The translations under genes were made by a program, and so were the position numbers. The notes beneath the pieces were generated by a model, which saw only the letters and a program-made list of their open reading frames with translations, did no database searches and had not been told where the DNA came from. From positions 2,170,001 through 2,234,000 of the forward strand of contig NZ_CP021913.1 in the NCBI RefSeq assembly GCF_002814095.1: DNA of 64,000 bases, read 5' to 3'. Within the stretch, counting starts at the first letter, position 1; each line of letters begins with the position of its first letter. Below are positions 17,180 through 25,117 of this stretch, piece after piece. Origin of the DNA: Sagittula sp. P11 (GTDB lineage Bacteria > Pseudomonadota > Alphaproteobacteria > Rhodobacterales > Rhodobacteraceae).

Positions 17180-17581
17180 TCAGAAAAGGCTCAGCACGAT
17201 CCCCATGATCGTACAGGCCAGCGTCGCGTAGCCGCCGTCGATCAGGGTCAGTTTCCGGTCCCGCATCGCGTACATGTTGTTCAGCGCGATCCATGGCGTG
17301 ATGAAGAACAGGCCGATCCCCAGTCCGCCGACAAGACCGGCGCCGAGCGTCTCGATCCCGCTCAGCACGAAGACGTGGCGCATCATGCCCGCCACGATCA
17401 GCTGCATCACGAACCCCAGCCCGTAAATGACCGCGGGCGATCCGCCGCCCTTTGGTCTGCCGTTCTCATCCGTCGGGATGCCGGTGGCCCTGAGCCACGG
17501 CTTCGACATGACGTTGTACCAGACCGCCCCGGCGATGAACGCGGCGAGCGTGGCACAGATGACGCTGACAAGGTCCATCAA
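17180..17581 (-). CDS. DUF1761 family membrane protein
   Basis: A 133-residue integral membrane protein with four predicted helices: VSVICATLAAFIAGAVWYNV, AVIYGLGFVMQLIVAGMMRH, LVGGLGIGLFFITPWIALNN and YATLACTIMGIVLSLF. The WYNVMSKPWLRATG motif after helix 1 and the ALNNMYAMRDRKLTLIDGGY motif before helix 4 are the hallmarks of DUF1761, a bacterial family without a known function. Length and topology are normal for the family. It stands alone, converging on the preceding terminator. Start ATG 17581 is chosen because MMDLVSVIC leads straight into helix 1. Confidence 0.8.
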   Translation of the reverse strand: MMDLVSVICATLAAFIAGAVWYNVMSKPWLRATGIPTDENGRPKGGGSPAVIYGLGFVMQLIVAGMMRHVFVLSGIETLGAGLVGGLGIGLFFITPWIALNNMYAMRDRKLTLIDGGYATLACTIMGIVLSLF

Positions 17582-17806
17582 CGATCATTCCCTCCGGTAG
17601 TGTGCAGAACCGTTTTGGCCACATCCAGAATTGCAACCTGCCAGGCGCTGTCAACGCCGATCTGCGCGCGCTTCCGGACAGTCGGTCACGCCTTCCAGCG
17701 CAAAGAAGTCTTTACTACTGCAACCAGAGATAGATAGTGGGCGGATCGGTGTGTGTATCTTGTTGGCGTCAGCTCTTGCTGGGGCCCGGTTGAAAGTGAG
17801 GTTGGT

Positions 17807-18307
17807 ATGCTTTCATTGGAAAAATTCCCAATTCAGGGGTTGGCGGTCATCCGGTGCGAAGGGGCGCTGACCCGAGCCGATGTGTTCGATTGCATCGAAG
17901 CGGCGTTCCTTGGCCAGCAGGATCTTCGACGCAACGCCGTGTTCTTCGATCTCTCCGGCATGACGCGCGCCGATATCACCTTCGTCGACTGGCTGGAGGT
18001 GTCGCAGCGCCTTCAGGACATCAACGAAGGGGTGCGCCGGGCGCCCGTCAGGGTCGCGGTCTTCGCGCCGGGCGTTCTGGCCTTCGGCGTCGGGCGGATG
18101 TGCCAGCAGCTGGTCGAACTCTGTGCGCCGTACGAATTCTGCGTCACGCGGGTCAGGTCGGTGGCGCTTGCCTTTCTCGACCTGAGTGAACTGCCCGCAG
18201 CGCCGGAGCCGGAAACCGGGCTGAACGCGATGCTCCGGCGGTTGACCCCGGGATGGCGGGCCGCTCTTGCCCAGGGCGGGGGCGCCTCGAAACCCGACAC
18301 CGCCTGA
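17807..18307 (+). CDS. Hypothetical protein, possible STAS/SpoIIAA-like fold
   Basis: A 166-residue protein of unknown function. ATG 17807 is preceded by GTGAGG at a good distance. An upstream in-frame GTG at 17753 would add 18 unlikely residues. The pattern FPIQGLAVIRCEGALTRADV, then AVFFDLSGMTRADITFVDWL and VAVFAPGVLAFGVGRMCQQL, alternates strands and helices like SpoIIAA/STAS-like proteins that measure small-molecule or partner binding. This is a fold guess, not a family match. The C-terminal 30 residues are Pro/Ala rich. It converges on the EVE gene. Nothing nearby points to a pathway. Confidence 0.6.
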   Translation: MLSLEKFPIQGLAVIRCEGALTRADVFDCIEAAFLGQQDLRRNAVFFDLSGMTRADITFVDWLEVSQRLQDINEGVRRAPVRVAVFAPGVLAFGVGRMCQQLVELCAPYEFCVTRVRSVALAFLDLSELPAAPEPETGLNAMLRRLTPGWRAALAQGGGASKPDTA

Positions 18308-18322
18308 CACGGGCCGCAGCTG

Positions 18323-18742
18323 TCAGCCCGTCTTGCCGCCCATTGTACAGATCACGTCCCACTCCGCGGCGGTCACCGGCTGCACGGACAGCCGCGAATT
18401 CCGGACCAGAACCATGTCGGCCAGCCGCGGCTCCGCCTTGATCTCGTCGAGCGTGACCGGCCTCGGCAGGGGCTCCACCGCCTTGATGTCCACGCACTCC
18501 CATCGGTCGTCGTCGGTGGTGCTGTCGGGATGTGCGGGCGCGCTGACCTCGACGATGCCGACGATCTCCCGGTCTTTCTGGGAGTGGTAGAAGAACCCGA
18601 GATCGCCCGGCGTCATCTCACGCATGAAGTTGCGGGCCTGGTAGTTGCGCACGCCGTCCCATTCCTCGCCCGCGTCGCCCTTGGCCACCTGGTCGTCCCA
18701 CGACCAGGTGGAGGGCTCTGACTTGAACAGCCAGAACTTCAT
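18323..18742 (-). CDS. EVE domain-containing protein
   Basis: A 139-residue EVE-domain protein (PUA-like fold, thymocyte nuclear protein 1 family). The signature [17 protein letters not shown] at the N terminus, then GVRNYQARNFMREM and GDLGFFYHSQKD, forms the aromatic pocket that in EVE/YTH folds reads modified bases. A role in nucleic-acid base recognition is known for the fold but not shown for this branch. The start ATG overlaps the yciI stop by 4 bases. It is the last gene of tsaD-gpsA-yciI-EVE, an order common in Rhodobacterales. Confidence 0.9.
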   Translation of the reverse strand: MKFWLFKSEPSTWSWDDQVAKGDAGEEWDGVRNYQARNFMREMTPGDLGFFYHSQKDREIVGIVEVSAPAHPDSTTDDDRWECVDIKAVEPLPRPVTLDEIKAEPRLADMVLVRNSRLSVQPVTAAEWDVICTMGGKTG

Positions 18743-19017
18743 CCGATCACCTTTTTCCAGGCGGTCAGGGTGACGTTCTCGAACAGCCCGGCCTTGGCGT
18801 AGGGATCGGAGTCGGCCCAGGCGCGGGCGCTGGCCATGTCCTCGACGTCGAGGATCACCAGCGAACCGGCCAACTCGCCGGCTTCGTCCAGCAGGGGACC
18901 GGCCTGCGTCACGACACCCGTCGCCTCGATATAGGCGAGGTGGGCATCACGGTTGTCCTTGCGGGTCTGGAGGTGGCCGGGCTTGTCCCGGGCCATGAGT
19001 GCAATGAGCATCGTCAT
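18739..19017 (-). CDS. YciI family protein
   Basis: A 92-residue YciI-like protein of the dimeric alpha/beta-barrel (ferredoxin-like) fold. The pattern [21 protein letters not shown], followed by [17 protein letters not shown] and [15 protein letters not shown], is the conserved core, with His and Asp residues proposed as catalytic in the family. The biochemical role of most YciI proteins is unknown. It overlaps gpsA (stop 19014) and the EVE gene by 4 bases at each end, so translation is probably coupled across the operon. An alternative start two codons downstream (19011) is also possible. Confidence 0.9.
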   Translation of the reverse strand: MTMLIALMARDKPGHLQTRKDNRDAHLAYIEATGVVTQAGPLLDEAGELAGSLVILDVEDMASARAWADSDPYAKAGLFENVTLTAWKKVIG

Positions 19018-19976
19018 TCTTCCTTGAGTGGTCGTGAAAGCAGGTCGTCCATCGCCTCGCGCACCGTCAGGGCGCCGGTGGTCAGCCGCGCGGTCACGGT
19101 GGCGATGGGGGCAGAAAGACCTTTGTCGTCGGCCAGCCGCGCGGCGGCCCGGGCGGTGGCGGCCCCTTCGACCGTGATCTCGGGATCGAAGGCCTCGCCC
19201 CGGCCAAGCGACAGGCCGTAGCGGTAGTTCCGCGACAGGTCGGACGTGCAGGTCAGCGTCAGGTCGCCAAGACCGGAGAGCCCGGACAGCGTCTCGGGCC
19301 TGGCGCCGAGCTGTTCGGCAAGGCGCATCATCTCGGCGAAGCCGCGCGTCATCAGCGCGGCACGGGCGCTGTCGCCCAGCCCCGCACCGATGCAGGCGCC
19401 GCAGGCAATGGCGATCACGTTCTTCAGCGCCCCGCCCAGTTCCGCCCCGGTCACGTCGGTGGTGCGGTACAGACGCAGGGACGAGGTAGAGAGCTGGTGC
19501 TGGAGCGTTTGACCGATGGTCTCGTCGGCACAGGCCAGTGTCAGGGCGGTCGGCAGCCCCTTGGCGATGTCGGCGGCAAAACTCGGGCCGGTGAGGACCG
19601 CAGGGACCAGGCCGGGTTTCACCTTCTGCGCGGCTTCCGACACACCCAGCCCTGTTTCGAGGTCGATGCCCTTGCAGCACAGCACGAGGGCGCGATCGTC
19701 CAGCGGGCTGTCGATGCGCTCCAGAACGCTGCGCAGGGTCTGCGTCGGCACGCTCACCAGGACGGTTTCCGCGTTTGCCGCGGCGTTGAGGTCGGTGGTC
19801 GCGCTGACGATATCGGGAAGCTGCACGCCCGGCAGGCGTGGGCTTTCCCGGTGGTCGCGGATGCGCGACACGGCATAGGGATCGCGGGCCCAGAGCGTGA
19901 CAGGGCGGCCCTCCCGGGCGAGCGTGGTGGCCAGTGCCGTGCCGAAGGCACCGGCGCCCAGGATGGAAATGCTCAT
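19014..19976 (-). CDS. gpsA: NAD(P)-dependent glycerol-3-phosphate dehydrogenase
   Basis: A 320-residue enzyme that reduces dihydroxyacetone phosphate to sn-glycerol-3-phosphate, the backbone of phospholipids. The Rossmann motif [20 protein letters not shown] opens the protein. [20 protein letters not shown] and the catalytic Lys in [16 protein letters not shown] follow, and [18 protein letters not shown] lies in the C-terminal domain. Length is normal. The start ATG 19976 overlaps the tsaD stop by 4 bases. A longer frame to 20129 runs into the tsaD coding region and is not used. It is the second gene of the tsaD-gpsA-yciI-EVE operon. Confidence 0.96.
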   Translation of the reverse strand: MSISILGAGAFGTALATTLAREGRPVTLWARDPYAVSRIRDHRESPRLPGVQLPDIVSATTDLNAAANAETVLVSVPTQTLRSVLERIDSPLDDRALVLCCKGIDLETGLGVSEAAQKVKPGLVPAVLTGPSFAADIAKGLPTALTLACADETIGQTLQHQLSTSSLRLYRTTDVTGAELGGALKNVIAIACGACIGAGLGDSARAALMTRGFAEMMRLAEQLGARPETLSGLSGLGDLTLTCTSDLSRNYRYGLSLGRGEAFDPEITVEGAATARAAARLADDKGLSAPIATVTARLTTGALTVREAMDDLLSRPLKEE

Positions 19977-21052
19977 GCCTTGGCTCCTTTCCGGCCGTGG
20001 CCGATGAGTGGTGCCGCCTGCGTGTCCAGCGGCCAGCGCGGACGGGCGGCAAGCGTCATGTCGTCCTCGGCGCCCGCGGCCAGAAGTTCTGAACCGGCAT
20101 AGGCGATCATGGCCGCGTTGTCCGTACAAAGTGCCAACGGCGGTGCAGTGAATCTCAGGCCGGTCTCGGTGCAGACGGTCTCCAGCGCACCGCGGATCGC
20201 CATGTTGGCCGCGACGCCGCCCGCAACGGCAAGGGCCGGAGCGCCGGGCTGTTCGTCGAGGTACAAGGCGACGGCGCGGCGGGTCTTCTCGGCCAGCGTG
20301 TCACGCACCGCCGCCTGGAACCCGGCGCAGAGGTCGGCCCGGTCCTGCCGTGTCAGGCCGTTCTTCTCGGCCACGATCTTGTCGCGCTGGCGCATCAGCG
20401 CGGTCTTCAGGCCGGAGAACGACAGGTCGCATCCGGGACGGTCCAGAAGCGGGCGCGGGAAGCGATAGCGGCGCTCGTCCCCCAGCCGTGCCTCTGCCTC
20501 TACCGATGGCCCGCCGGGTTGAGGCAGGCCCAGAAGGCGCGCGGTCTTGTCGAAGGCCTCGCCGGGGGCATCGTCGATTGTGCCGCCCAGACGGGTGAAG
20601 TCCTGCGCGCCCCGCACGATGAGGAACTGGCAGTGACCGCCCGAGACCAGCAGCATCAGGTAGGGATAGCGCAGCCCGTCTGTCAGCCGTGGCGTCAGCG
20701 CGTGCCCGGCAAGGTGGTTCACGCCGACCATGGGTTTGCCCAGTCCGGTCGCCAGCCCCTTGGCCAGCATCACGCCGGACAGCACGCCGCCGATCAGCCC
20801 GGGCCCGGCGGTGACGGCAATCGCGTCCACCTCCGACAGCGTAACACCCGCCTGCTCCAGCGCCCGCTCGACGCAGAGGTCGAGCCTTTCGGCATGGGCG
20901 CGCGCCGCGATTTCCGGGACCACCCCGCCGAAGTCCGCATGCAGCGCGCTCTGGCCCTCCACCACGGAGGCGAGGATCTCCCGGCCGCGCAGCAGAGCTG
21001 CGGCGGTGTCGTCGCAACTGCTTTCCAGCCCGAGGATCAGGGGGTCGTTCAT
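19973..21052 (-). CDS. tsaD: tRNA N6-adenosine threonylcarbamoyltransferase
   Basis: A 359-residue ASKHA-fold enzyme that transfers the threonylcarbamoyl group to A37 of ANN-reading tRNAs, working with TsaB, TsaC and TsaE. Landmarks are [15 protein letters not shown] at the N terminus, the iron/zinc-binding His pair in [21 protein letters not shown], and the C-terminal [13 protein letters not shown] and [16 protein letters not shown] 21052 gives the standard [15 protein letters not shown] start. A longer frame from 21127 adds a Cys/Arg-rich tail that is not family-like. TsaE is supplied by the fusion at 2907-4370. The gene is divergent from hemD. Confidence 0.96.
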   Translation of the reverse strand: MNDPLILGLESSCDDTAAALLRGREILASVVEGQSALHADFGGVVPEIAARAHAERLDLCVERALEQAGVTLSEVDAIAVTAGPGLIGGVLSGVMLAKGLATGLGKPMVGVNHLAGHALTPRLTDGLRYPYLMLLVSGGHCQFLIVRGAQDFTRLGGTIDDAPGEAFDKTARLLGLPQPGGPSVEAEARLGDERRYRFPRPLLDRPGCDLSFSGLKTALMRQRDKIVAEKNGLTRQDRADLCAGFQAAVRDTLAEKTRRAVALYLDEQPGAPALAVAGGVAANMAIRGALETVCTETGLRFTAPPLALCTDNAAMIAYAGSELLAAGAEDDMTLAARPRWPLDTQAAPLIGHGRKGAKA

Positions 21053-21125
21053 CCGGCGCTCCCGTGGACATGCGTGAGCACAGCGAGTACCACCGGAGAA
21101 CGCGCCCGACAACGCCAGAGGCCAC

Positions 21126-21872
21126 ATGCATGAAACGCTTCCCGTTCTGCTGATGACACGGCCCCGCGCCGCCTCCGAACGATTCGTGGCAGAACTGGAC
21201 CGGGCGGGTGGGCGCTTCAGGCCGGTCGTGTCGCCGCTGTTCGAGATCGTGCAGACGGAGACCGCGCTGCCGCTGGATGGCGTGAAGGGCCTGATCTTCA
21301 GTTCGGTGCATGGCGTGGCGGCATGGAAGGCGCGCGGGCTGAAGCTGCAGATGCCCTGTTACACCGTCGGACAGGCCACGGCGCAGGCGGCGCAGGCCGC
21401 CGGTCTGCGCCCGGCCATCGTGCAGCCGACCGCTGCGAGCCTCGTGAAGGAATTGCTGGGGGCGGGGATCGAAGGCCCGCTGCTTCATCTGCACGGGACC
21501 CACACGCGCGGGGACATCGCAAGGCGGCTGACTTTTGACGGGCTTTATACCCGCGCCGTTGCGGTCTACGATCAGCCCGAGTTGGCATTGAACGAAACCG
21601 CGCGGGCTGCGTTGGTCGGGGACGTGCCGGTCGTCGCTCCGGTGTTTTCTCCCCGGACGGCTTCATTACTGGCGCAGGAAAGGGCAAAAGCGCCGCTTCT
21701 TGTCGCGGCAATGAGCGAAGCGGTGGCCTTGGCCCTGCCTCCGCTTCATATAGTGTTTCTGAAGGTCGCGGACCGCCCCGACTCGGGCGCGATGGTGACT
21801 GCGGTGCTCGAGACGCTCGACAGGGCGCAGGCGCAGATAAAAGGATCCGGGGCCTCTCCGGACGAAGGTTGA
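21126..21872 (+). CDS. hemD: Uroporphyrinogen-III synthase
   Basis: A 248-residue protein that cyclises hydroxymethylbilane to uroporphyrinogen III, at the branch to haem, sirohaem, cobalamin and bacteriochlorophyll. HemD is weakly conserved, but the pattern [18 protein letters not shown] at the N terminus, [12 protein letters not shown], the hinge [13 protein letters not shown] and the second domain [13 protein letters not shown] and [14 protein letters not shown] fits the two-domain fold. Location upstream of the Mic60-like and hemY genes on the same strand supports it. The gene is divergent from tsaD. Spacing to the next start is 14 bases, so the three genes are probably one operon. Confidence 0.87.
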   Translation: MHETLPVLLMTRPRAASERFVAELDRAGGRFRPVVSPLFEIVQTETALPLDGVKGLIFSSVHGVAAWKARGLKLQMPCYTVGQATAQAAQAAGLRPAIVQPTAASLVKELLGAGIEGPLLHLHGTHTRGDIARRLTFDGLYTRAVAVYDQPELALNETARAALVGDVPVVAPVFSPRTASLLAQERAKAPLLVAAMSEAVALALPPLHIVFLKVADRPDSGAMVTAVLETLDRAQAQIKGSGASPDEG

Positions 21873-21886
21873 AAGGGTGACAGGAC

Positions 21887-23335
21887 GTGGCAGACACGAC
21901 TGAGGACAAATCGGCGAAGGAAGAGACCGACGCCGCAACCGAAACCGGACCGGAGGAAGGCCGCAAGACGGACCTGACGCCACAGGAGACGGAAGAGACT
22001 GTCGAGACGTCCTCTGACACCGATGCCGCAAAACCTGACGAAGATGCCGGCTCAGAAGGCACGGTAGACGAAACCGGGAACGATGCCTCGATTGACGGCA
22101 CGGTGGACGAAGCGGCGGCGCCCGAACAGGGTGTGACGCCTGACGATGAAGTTACATCTGAGCAGCCCGCTGTCGTTGCCGACGAACCCACATCCACGGG
22201 CGACGAGCCCGCTGCCAGCGACAGCAAGCCCGCGACCGGGATGGTTCCGGTGGCCCCGCAGGCGGAGAAGAAGTCCGGCGGTTTCGTTCCGATGCTGCTG
22301 GGGGGCGTGATCGCCGCCGGCCTCGGCTACGGCGCCGCCTATTACGGACTGACGGCGGGCGGCCCCGAGGAGCCCGATCCCTTCTTCGCCGAAACCCGTG
22401 CCGCCCTGTCCGACCAGGGCGCTGAACTGGAACGTCTGTCTGCCGGTGCCGATAGCTCTCGCAGCGATCTGGATGCCATCCGGGCGCAGGTCGAAGGCAT
22501 CGACCTGTCCGCCCTCGAAGGCGGTCTGACGGCGGTGCAGTCGGCGCTGAACGACATCGACAGCCGGATCACCGGGATGGGCGACGAGATGGCGGCTATC
22601 GACGGACGCCTGACCGCTCTGGAAAAGCGTCCGATCGAAGAGTCTGTCTCTCCCGAAGCGATTGCCGCCTATGAGCGTGAACTCGACGCCCTCCGCGACG
22701 AGGTGACCGCACAGAAAGAGGCGTTGGAGGCCGAGAAGGCCGCCCTGAGCCAGCAGATCGAGGCGCAGACCGCCGAGATGGAGCGTGTCCTGTCGGAAGC
22801 GCAGGCACTGGAGACCAGCGCCGAGGATCAGGCCCGCCTGGCCGAGAACCGCGCCGCGCTGGCCGATCTGACGGCGCGCGTGCAGGACGGACGCCCGTTC
22901 TCCGAGCCGGTCAACATCCTGACGACAAACGGCGTCTCGGTCCCCGGCGCGCTGGAGGCGACGGCAGGCGATGGGGTTCCCTCGATCCCGACGCTGGCCG
23001 AAAGCTTCCCGGACGCGGCGCGCGATGCGCTGGCCGCGGCCCGCAGGGCTCCGGCCGCGGACGGCGAGGAGGGCGGCGGCGGGTTCGCCAGCTTCCTGAC
23101 CAGCCAGATGGGCGCACGCTCTGTCGTACCGAAGGAAGGCAACTCCGCCGACGCGATCCTTTCGCGCGCGGAAGCGGCCATCAAGGGGGGTGACCTGCAG
23201 ACCGCGCTTGCGGAACTGGAGGCGCTGCCGGAGGAGGCGAAGGCCGCGATGTCCGACTGGATCGCGCTGGCCCAGTTGCGTGCAGACGCGCTCGCCGGGG
23301 CGGACTCGCTCGCCCAGGAACTGAACCAGCAATAA
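21887..23335 (+). CDS. Mic60/mitofilin-like inner-membrane protein (COG4223)
   Basis: A 482-residue protein. Residues 1-130 are very rich in Asp, Glu, Thr and Ala and look disordered. A single membrane helix covers about 133-153 (FVPMLLGGVIAAGLGYGAAY). A periplasmic coiled coil spans about 165-345. A C-terminal mitofilin-like domain (about 370-480) contains SFPDAARDALAAARR and AILSRAEAAIKGGDL. Alphaproteobacterial Mic60 shapes intracytoplasmic membranes and is characteristically encoded beside hemD/hemY, as here. GTG 21887 is used as start because it is followed directly by MADTTEDKS and is 14 bases after the hemD stop. The acidic N-terminal part is long for the family. Confidence 0.82.
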   Translation: MADTTEDKSAKEETDAATETGPEEGRKTDLTPQETEETVETSSDTDAAKPDEDAGSEGTVDETGNDASIDGTVDEAAAPEQGVTPDDEVTSEQPAVVADEPTSTGDEPAASDSKPATGMVPVAPQAEKKSGGFVPMLLGGVIAAGLGYGAAYYGLTAGGPEEPDPFFAETRAALSDQGAELERLSAGADSSRSDLDAIRAQVEGIDLSALEGGLTAVQSALNDIDSRITGMGDEMAAIDGRLTALEKRPIEESVSPEAIAAYERELDALRDEVTAQKEALEAEKAALSQQIEAQTAEMERVLSEAQALETSAEDQARLAENRAALADLTARVQDGRPFSEPVNILTTNGVSVPGALEATAGDGVPSIPTLAESFPDAARDALAAARRAPAADGEEGGGGFASFLTSQMGARSVVPKEGNSADAILSRAEAAIKGGDLQTALAELEALPEEAKAAMSDWIALAQLRADALAGADSLAQELNQQ

Positions 23336-23348
23336 GGGTCCGGAAATC

Positions 23349-24917
23349 ATGTTGTGGTCACTGATAAAGATCGTCGTATTCGTCGTCATCGTGGCGGCGC
23401 TGACCCTGGGGCTGGGGTATCTCATCGAAGCGGACGGCACCGGGCTGGCGCAGGCACGCATCACCCTGAACGGCGTGGAATACACGCTGACCCCGGTGAT
23501 GATGGTCATCGGCGCGATGGTCCTGTTGCTGGGGGTCTGGCTGCTGCTGAAGCTCGCCAGCCTGCTGGTTGCCCTGCTGCGGTTCATCAACGGCGATGAA
23601 ACCGCCCTGTCGCGCCACTTCCACCGCAACCGGGAGCGCAAGGGCTACGAGGCGCTGTCGGACGGCATGATGGCGCTCGCCTCGGGCGAGGGCCGCCTCG
23701 CCATCGCCAAGGCGCAGAAGGCAGAGAAGTACCTGCACAAGCCGGAACTGACCGACCTCGTTACCGCACAGGCTGCCGAGATGATGGGCGACCGCAAGAA
23801 GGCAGAAGAGACCTACAAGAAGCTGCTGACCCGCGACGGTACCCGTTTCGTCGGTATCCGGGGGATCATGAAGCAGAAGCTGGCCTCGGGCGACACCGAC
23901 ACCGCGCTGCAACTGGCCGAACGCGCCTTTGCGCTGAAGCCCAAGCACGAGGAAGTGCAGGACACGCTCCTCCAGCTTCAAGCGGAGAAGGCCGACTGGT
24001 CCGGCGCCCGCAAGACCCTTCAGGCCAAGCTGAAGCACGGCACCCTGCCGCGCGACGTCTACAAGCGGCGTGACGCGGTGCTGGCGCTGAGCCAAGCGAC
24101 GGAGATCGAGAACCGGGACGAAAGCATCGCCGCCGCCGAGAAGGCGATCGAGGCGAACCGCAACTCTCCGGACCTCGTGCCTGCCGCCGCGAAAGCCGCC
24201 CGCGCCTACATCGCCCAGAACCGCCCGCGCAACGCGATCCGCGTGCTCAAGAAGGCGTGGGAAAGCCATCCGCACCCGGATCTCGCCGCGGCCTACGCCG
24301 AGATCGAGCCGAACGAGACGCCGGACGAACGCATCAAGCGGTTCGTGCCGCTGACCCGGATCAACCCGGACCACCGCGAGACCCGTCTTCTGAAGGCGGA
24401 ACTGAACCTCGCGGCGGAACACTTCCCCGAAGCGCGCCGCTCGCTGGGGGATCTGGTGGAGAAGGAGCCGGACGCCCGTGTCCTGGCGATCATGGCAGCC
24501 ATCGAGAAGGGCGAAGGCGCGCCCGACCAGGTGGTGCGCGGCTGGCTGGCGAAGGCGGTCACCGCCCCGCGCGGCCCGCAGTGGGTCTGCGATAACTGCA
24601 AGACCATCCACGGCGAATGGCGCCCGACCTGCACCAACTGCGGGGCCTTCGACACGCTGGCGTGGAAAACCCCGACCCAGTCGGAGGTCGTGCTTCCCGC
24701 ACAGGCCAACATGCTGCCGCTGATCATCGGCGCGCTGGAGGACAAGGCGCCCGCCAAGGACCCCGCCGTCGTGCCCGAAGCCACCCCCGGCATGATCGAC
24801 GTCAGCCCGGTGGAGCGCAAACCGAAGGCGCCCGACGCCACGGAGCCCGCCGACGCGGAGATCCTTGGAGAGCCGAACGAGGCCGCCCGCGCCGAAGCGG
24901 CCGCCGGATCAAAATAG
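23349..24917 (+). CDS. hemY: HemY-like TPR membrane protein with C-terminal zinc ribbon
   Basis: A 522-residue protein. Two N-terminal membrane helices (about 4-24 and 47-75) precede a long TPR-type helical region (about 100-390). This is the proteobacterial HemY_N family, found in hem operons and structurally close to LapB. It is not the protoporphyrinogen oxidase of the same name. Near the C terminus four cysteines, Cys414-X2-Cys417 and Cys428-X2-Cys431 (VCDNCKTIHGEW, TCTNCGAFD), form a rubredoxin-like knuckle as in LapB. The last 80 residues are Pro/Ala/Glu rich. It follows the Mic60-like gene by 13 bases. A precise function in haem synthesis is unproven. Confidence 0.87.
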   Translation: MLWSLIKIVVFVVIVAALTLGLGYLIEADGTGLAQARITLNGVEYTLTPVMMVIGAMVLLLGVWLLLKLASLLVALLRFINGDETALSRHFHRNRERKGYEALSDGMMALASGEGRLAIAKAQKAEKYLHKPELTDLVTAQAAEMMGDRKKAEETYKKLLTRDGTRFVGIRGIMKQKLASGDTDTALQLAERAFALKPKHEEVQDTLLQLQAEKADWSGARKTLQAKLKHGTLPRDVYKRRDAVLALSQATEIENRDESIAAAEKAIEANRNSPDLVPAAAKAARAYIAQNRPRNAIRVLKKAWESHPHPDLAAAYAEIEPNETPDERIKRFVPLTRINPDHRETRLLKAELNLAAEHFPEARRSLGDLVEKEPDARVLAIMAAIEKGEGAPDQVVRGWLAKAVTAPRGPQWVCDNCKTIHGEWRPTCTNCGAFDTLAWKTPTQSEVVLPAQANMLPLIIGALEDKAPAKDPAVVPEATPGMIDVSPVERKPKAPDATEPADAEILGEPNEAARAEAAAGSK

Positions 24918-24963
24918 GCCTTCCCCTCGGTCGGGCGGCCTGCTAATAGGCCGCCCACCAGAT

Positions 24964-25039
24964 GCCGGTGTAGCTCAGCTGGTAGAGCACGTCATTCGTA
25001 ATGATGGGGTCGGGGGTTCGAGTCCCTTCACCGGCACCA
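24964..25039 (+). tRNA. tRNA-Thr (anticodon CGT)
   Basis: A complete 76-base cloverleaf. The 7-bp acceptor stem (GCCGGTG / CACCGGC) is perfect, the D arm is GCTC-AGCTGGTA-GAGC, the anticodon loop is TTCGTAA with anticodon CGT (reads ACG, Thr), and the T loop is TTCGAGT. The CCA end is encoded. It lies 46 bases after hemY. Confidence 0.97.
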
Positions 25040-25072
25040 CTTCCCTCCCGGAGCTTGCCGGGATCATGAAGA

Positions 25073-25094
25073 AGCCCCCGATCCGGGGGCTTTT
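25073..25094 (+). terminator. Rho-independent terminator after tRNA-Thr
   Basis: AGCCCCCG pairs with CGGGGGCT around a 3-base loop and is followed by TTTT. It sits between tRNA-Thr and the converging glcB gene. Read on the minus strand it is followed by TCTTCAT, so it may also help end glcB transcription. Confidence 0.85.
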
Positions 25095-25117
25095 CGCGTT
25101 TCAGAGGCTGCGTTGGC

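Noticed and set aside
23349-24917. Protoporphyrinogen oxidase for the gene named hemY
   Set aside because: It has two N-terminal membrane helices and TPR repeats and no FAD-binding motif; it is the unrelated HemY_N family.
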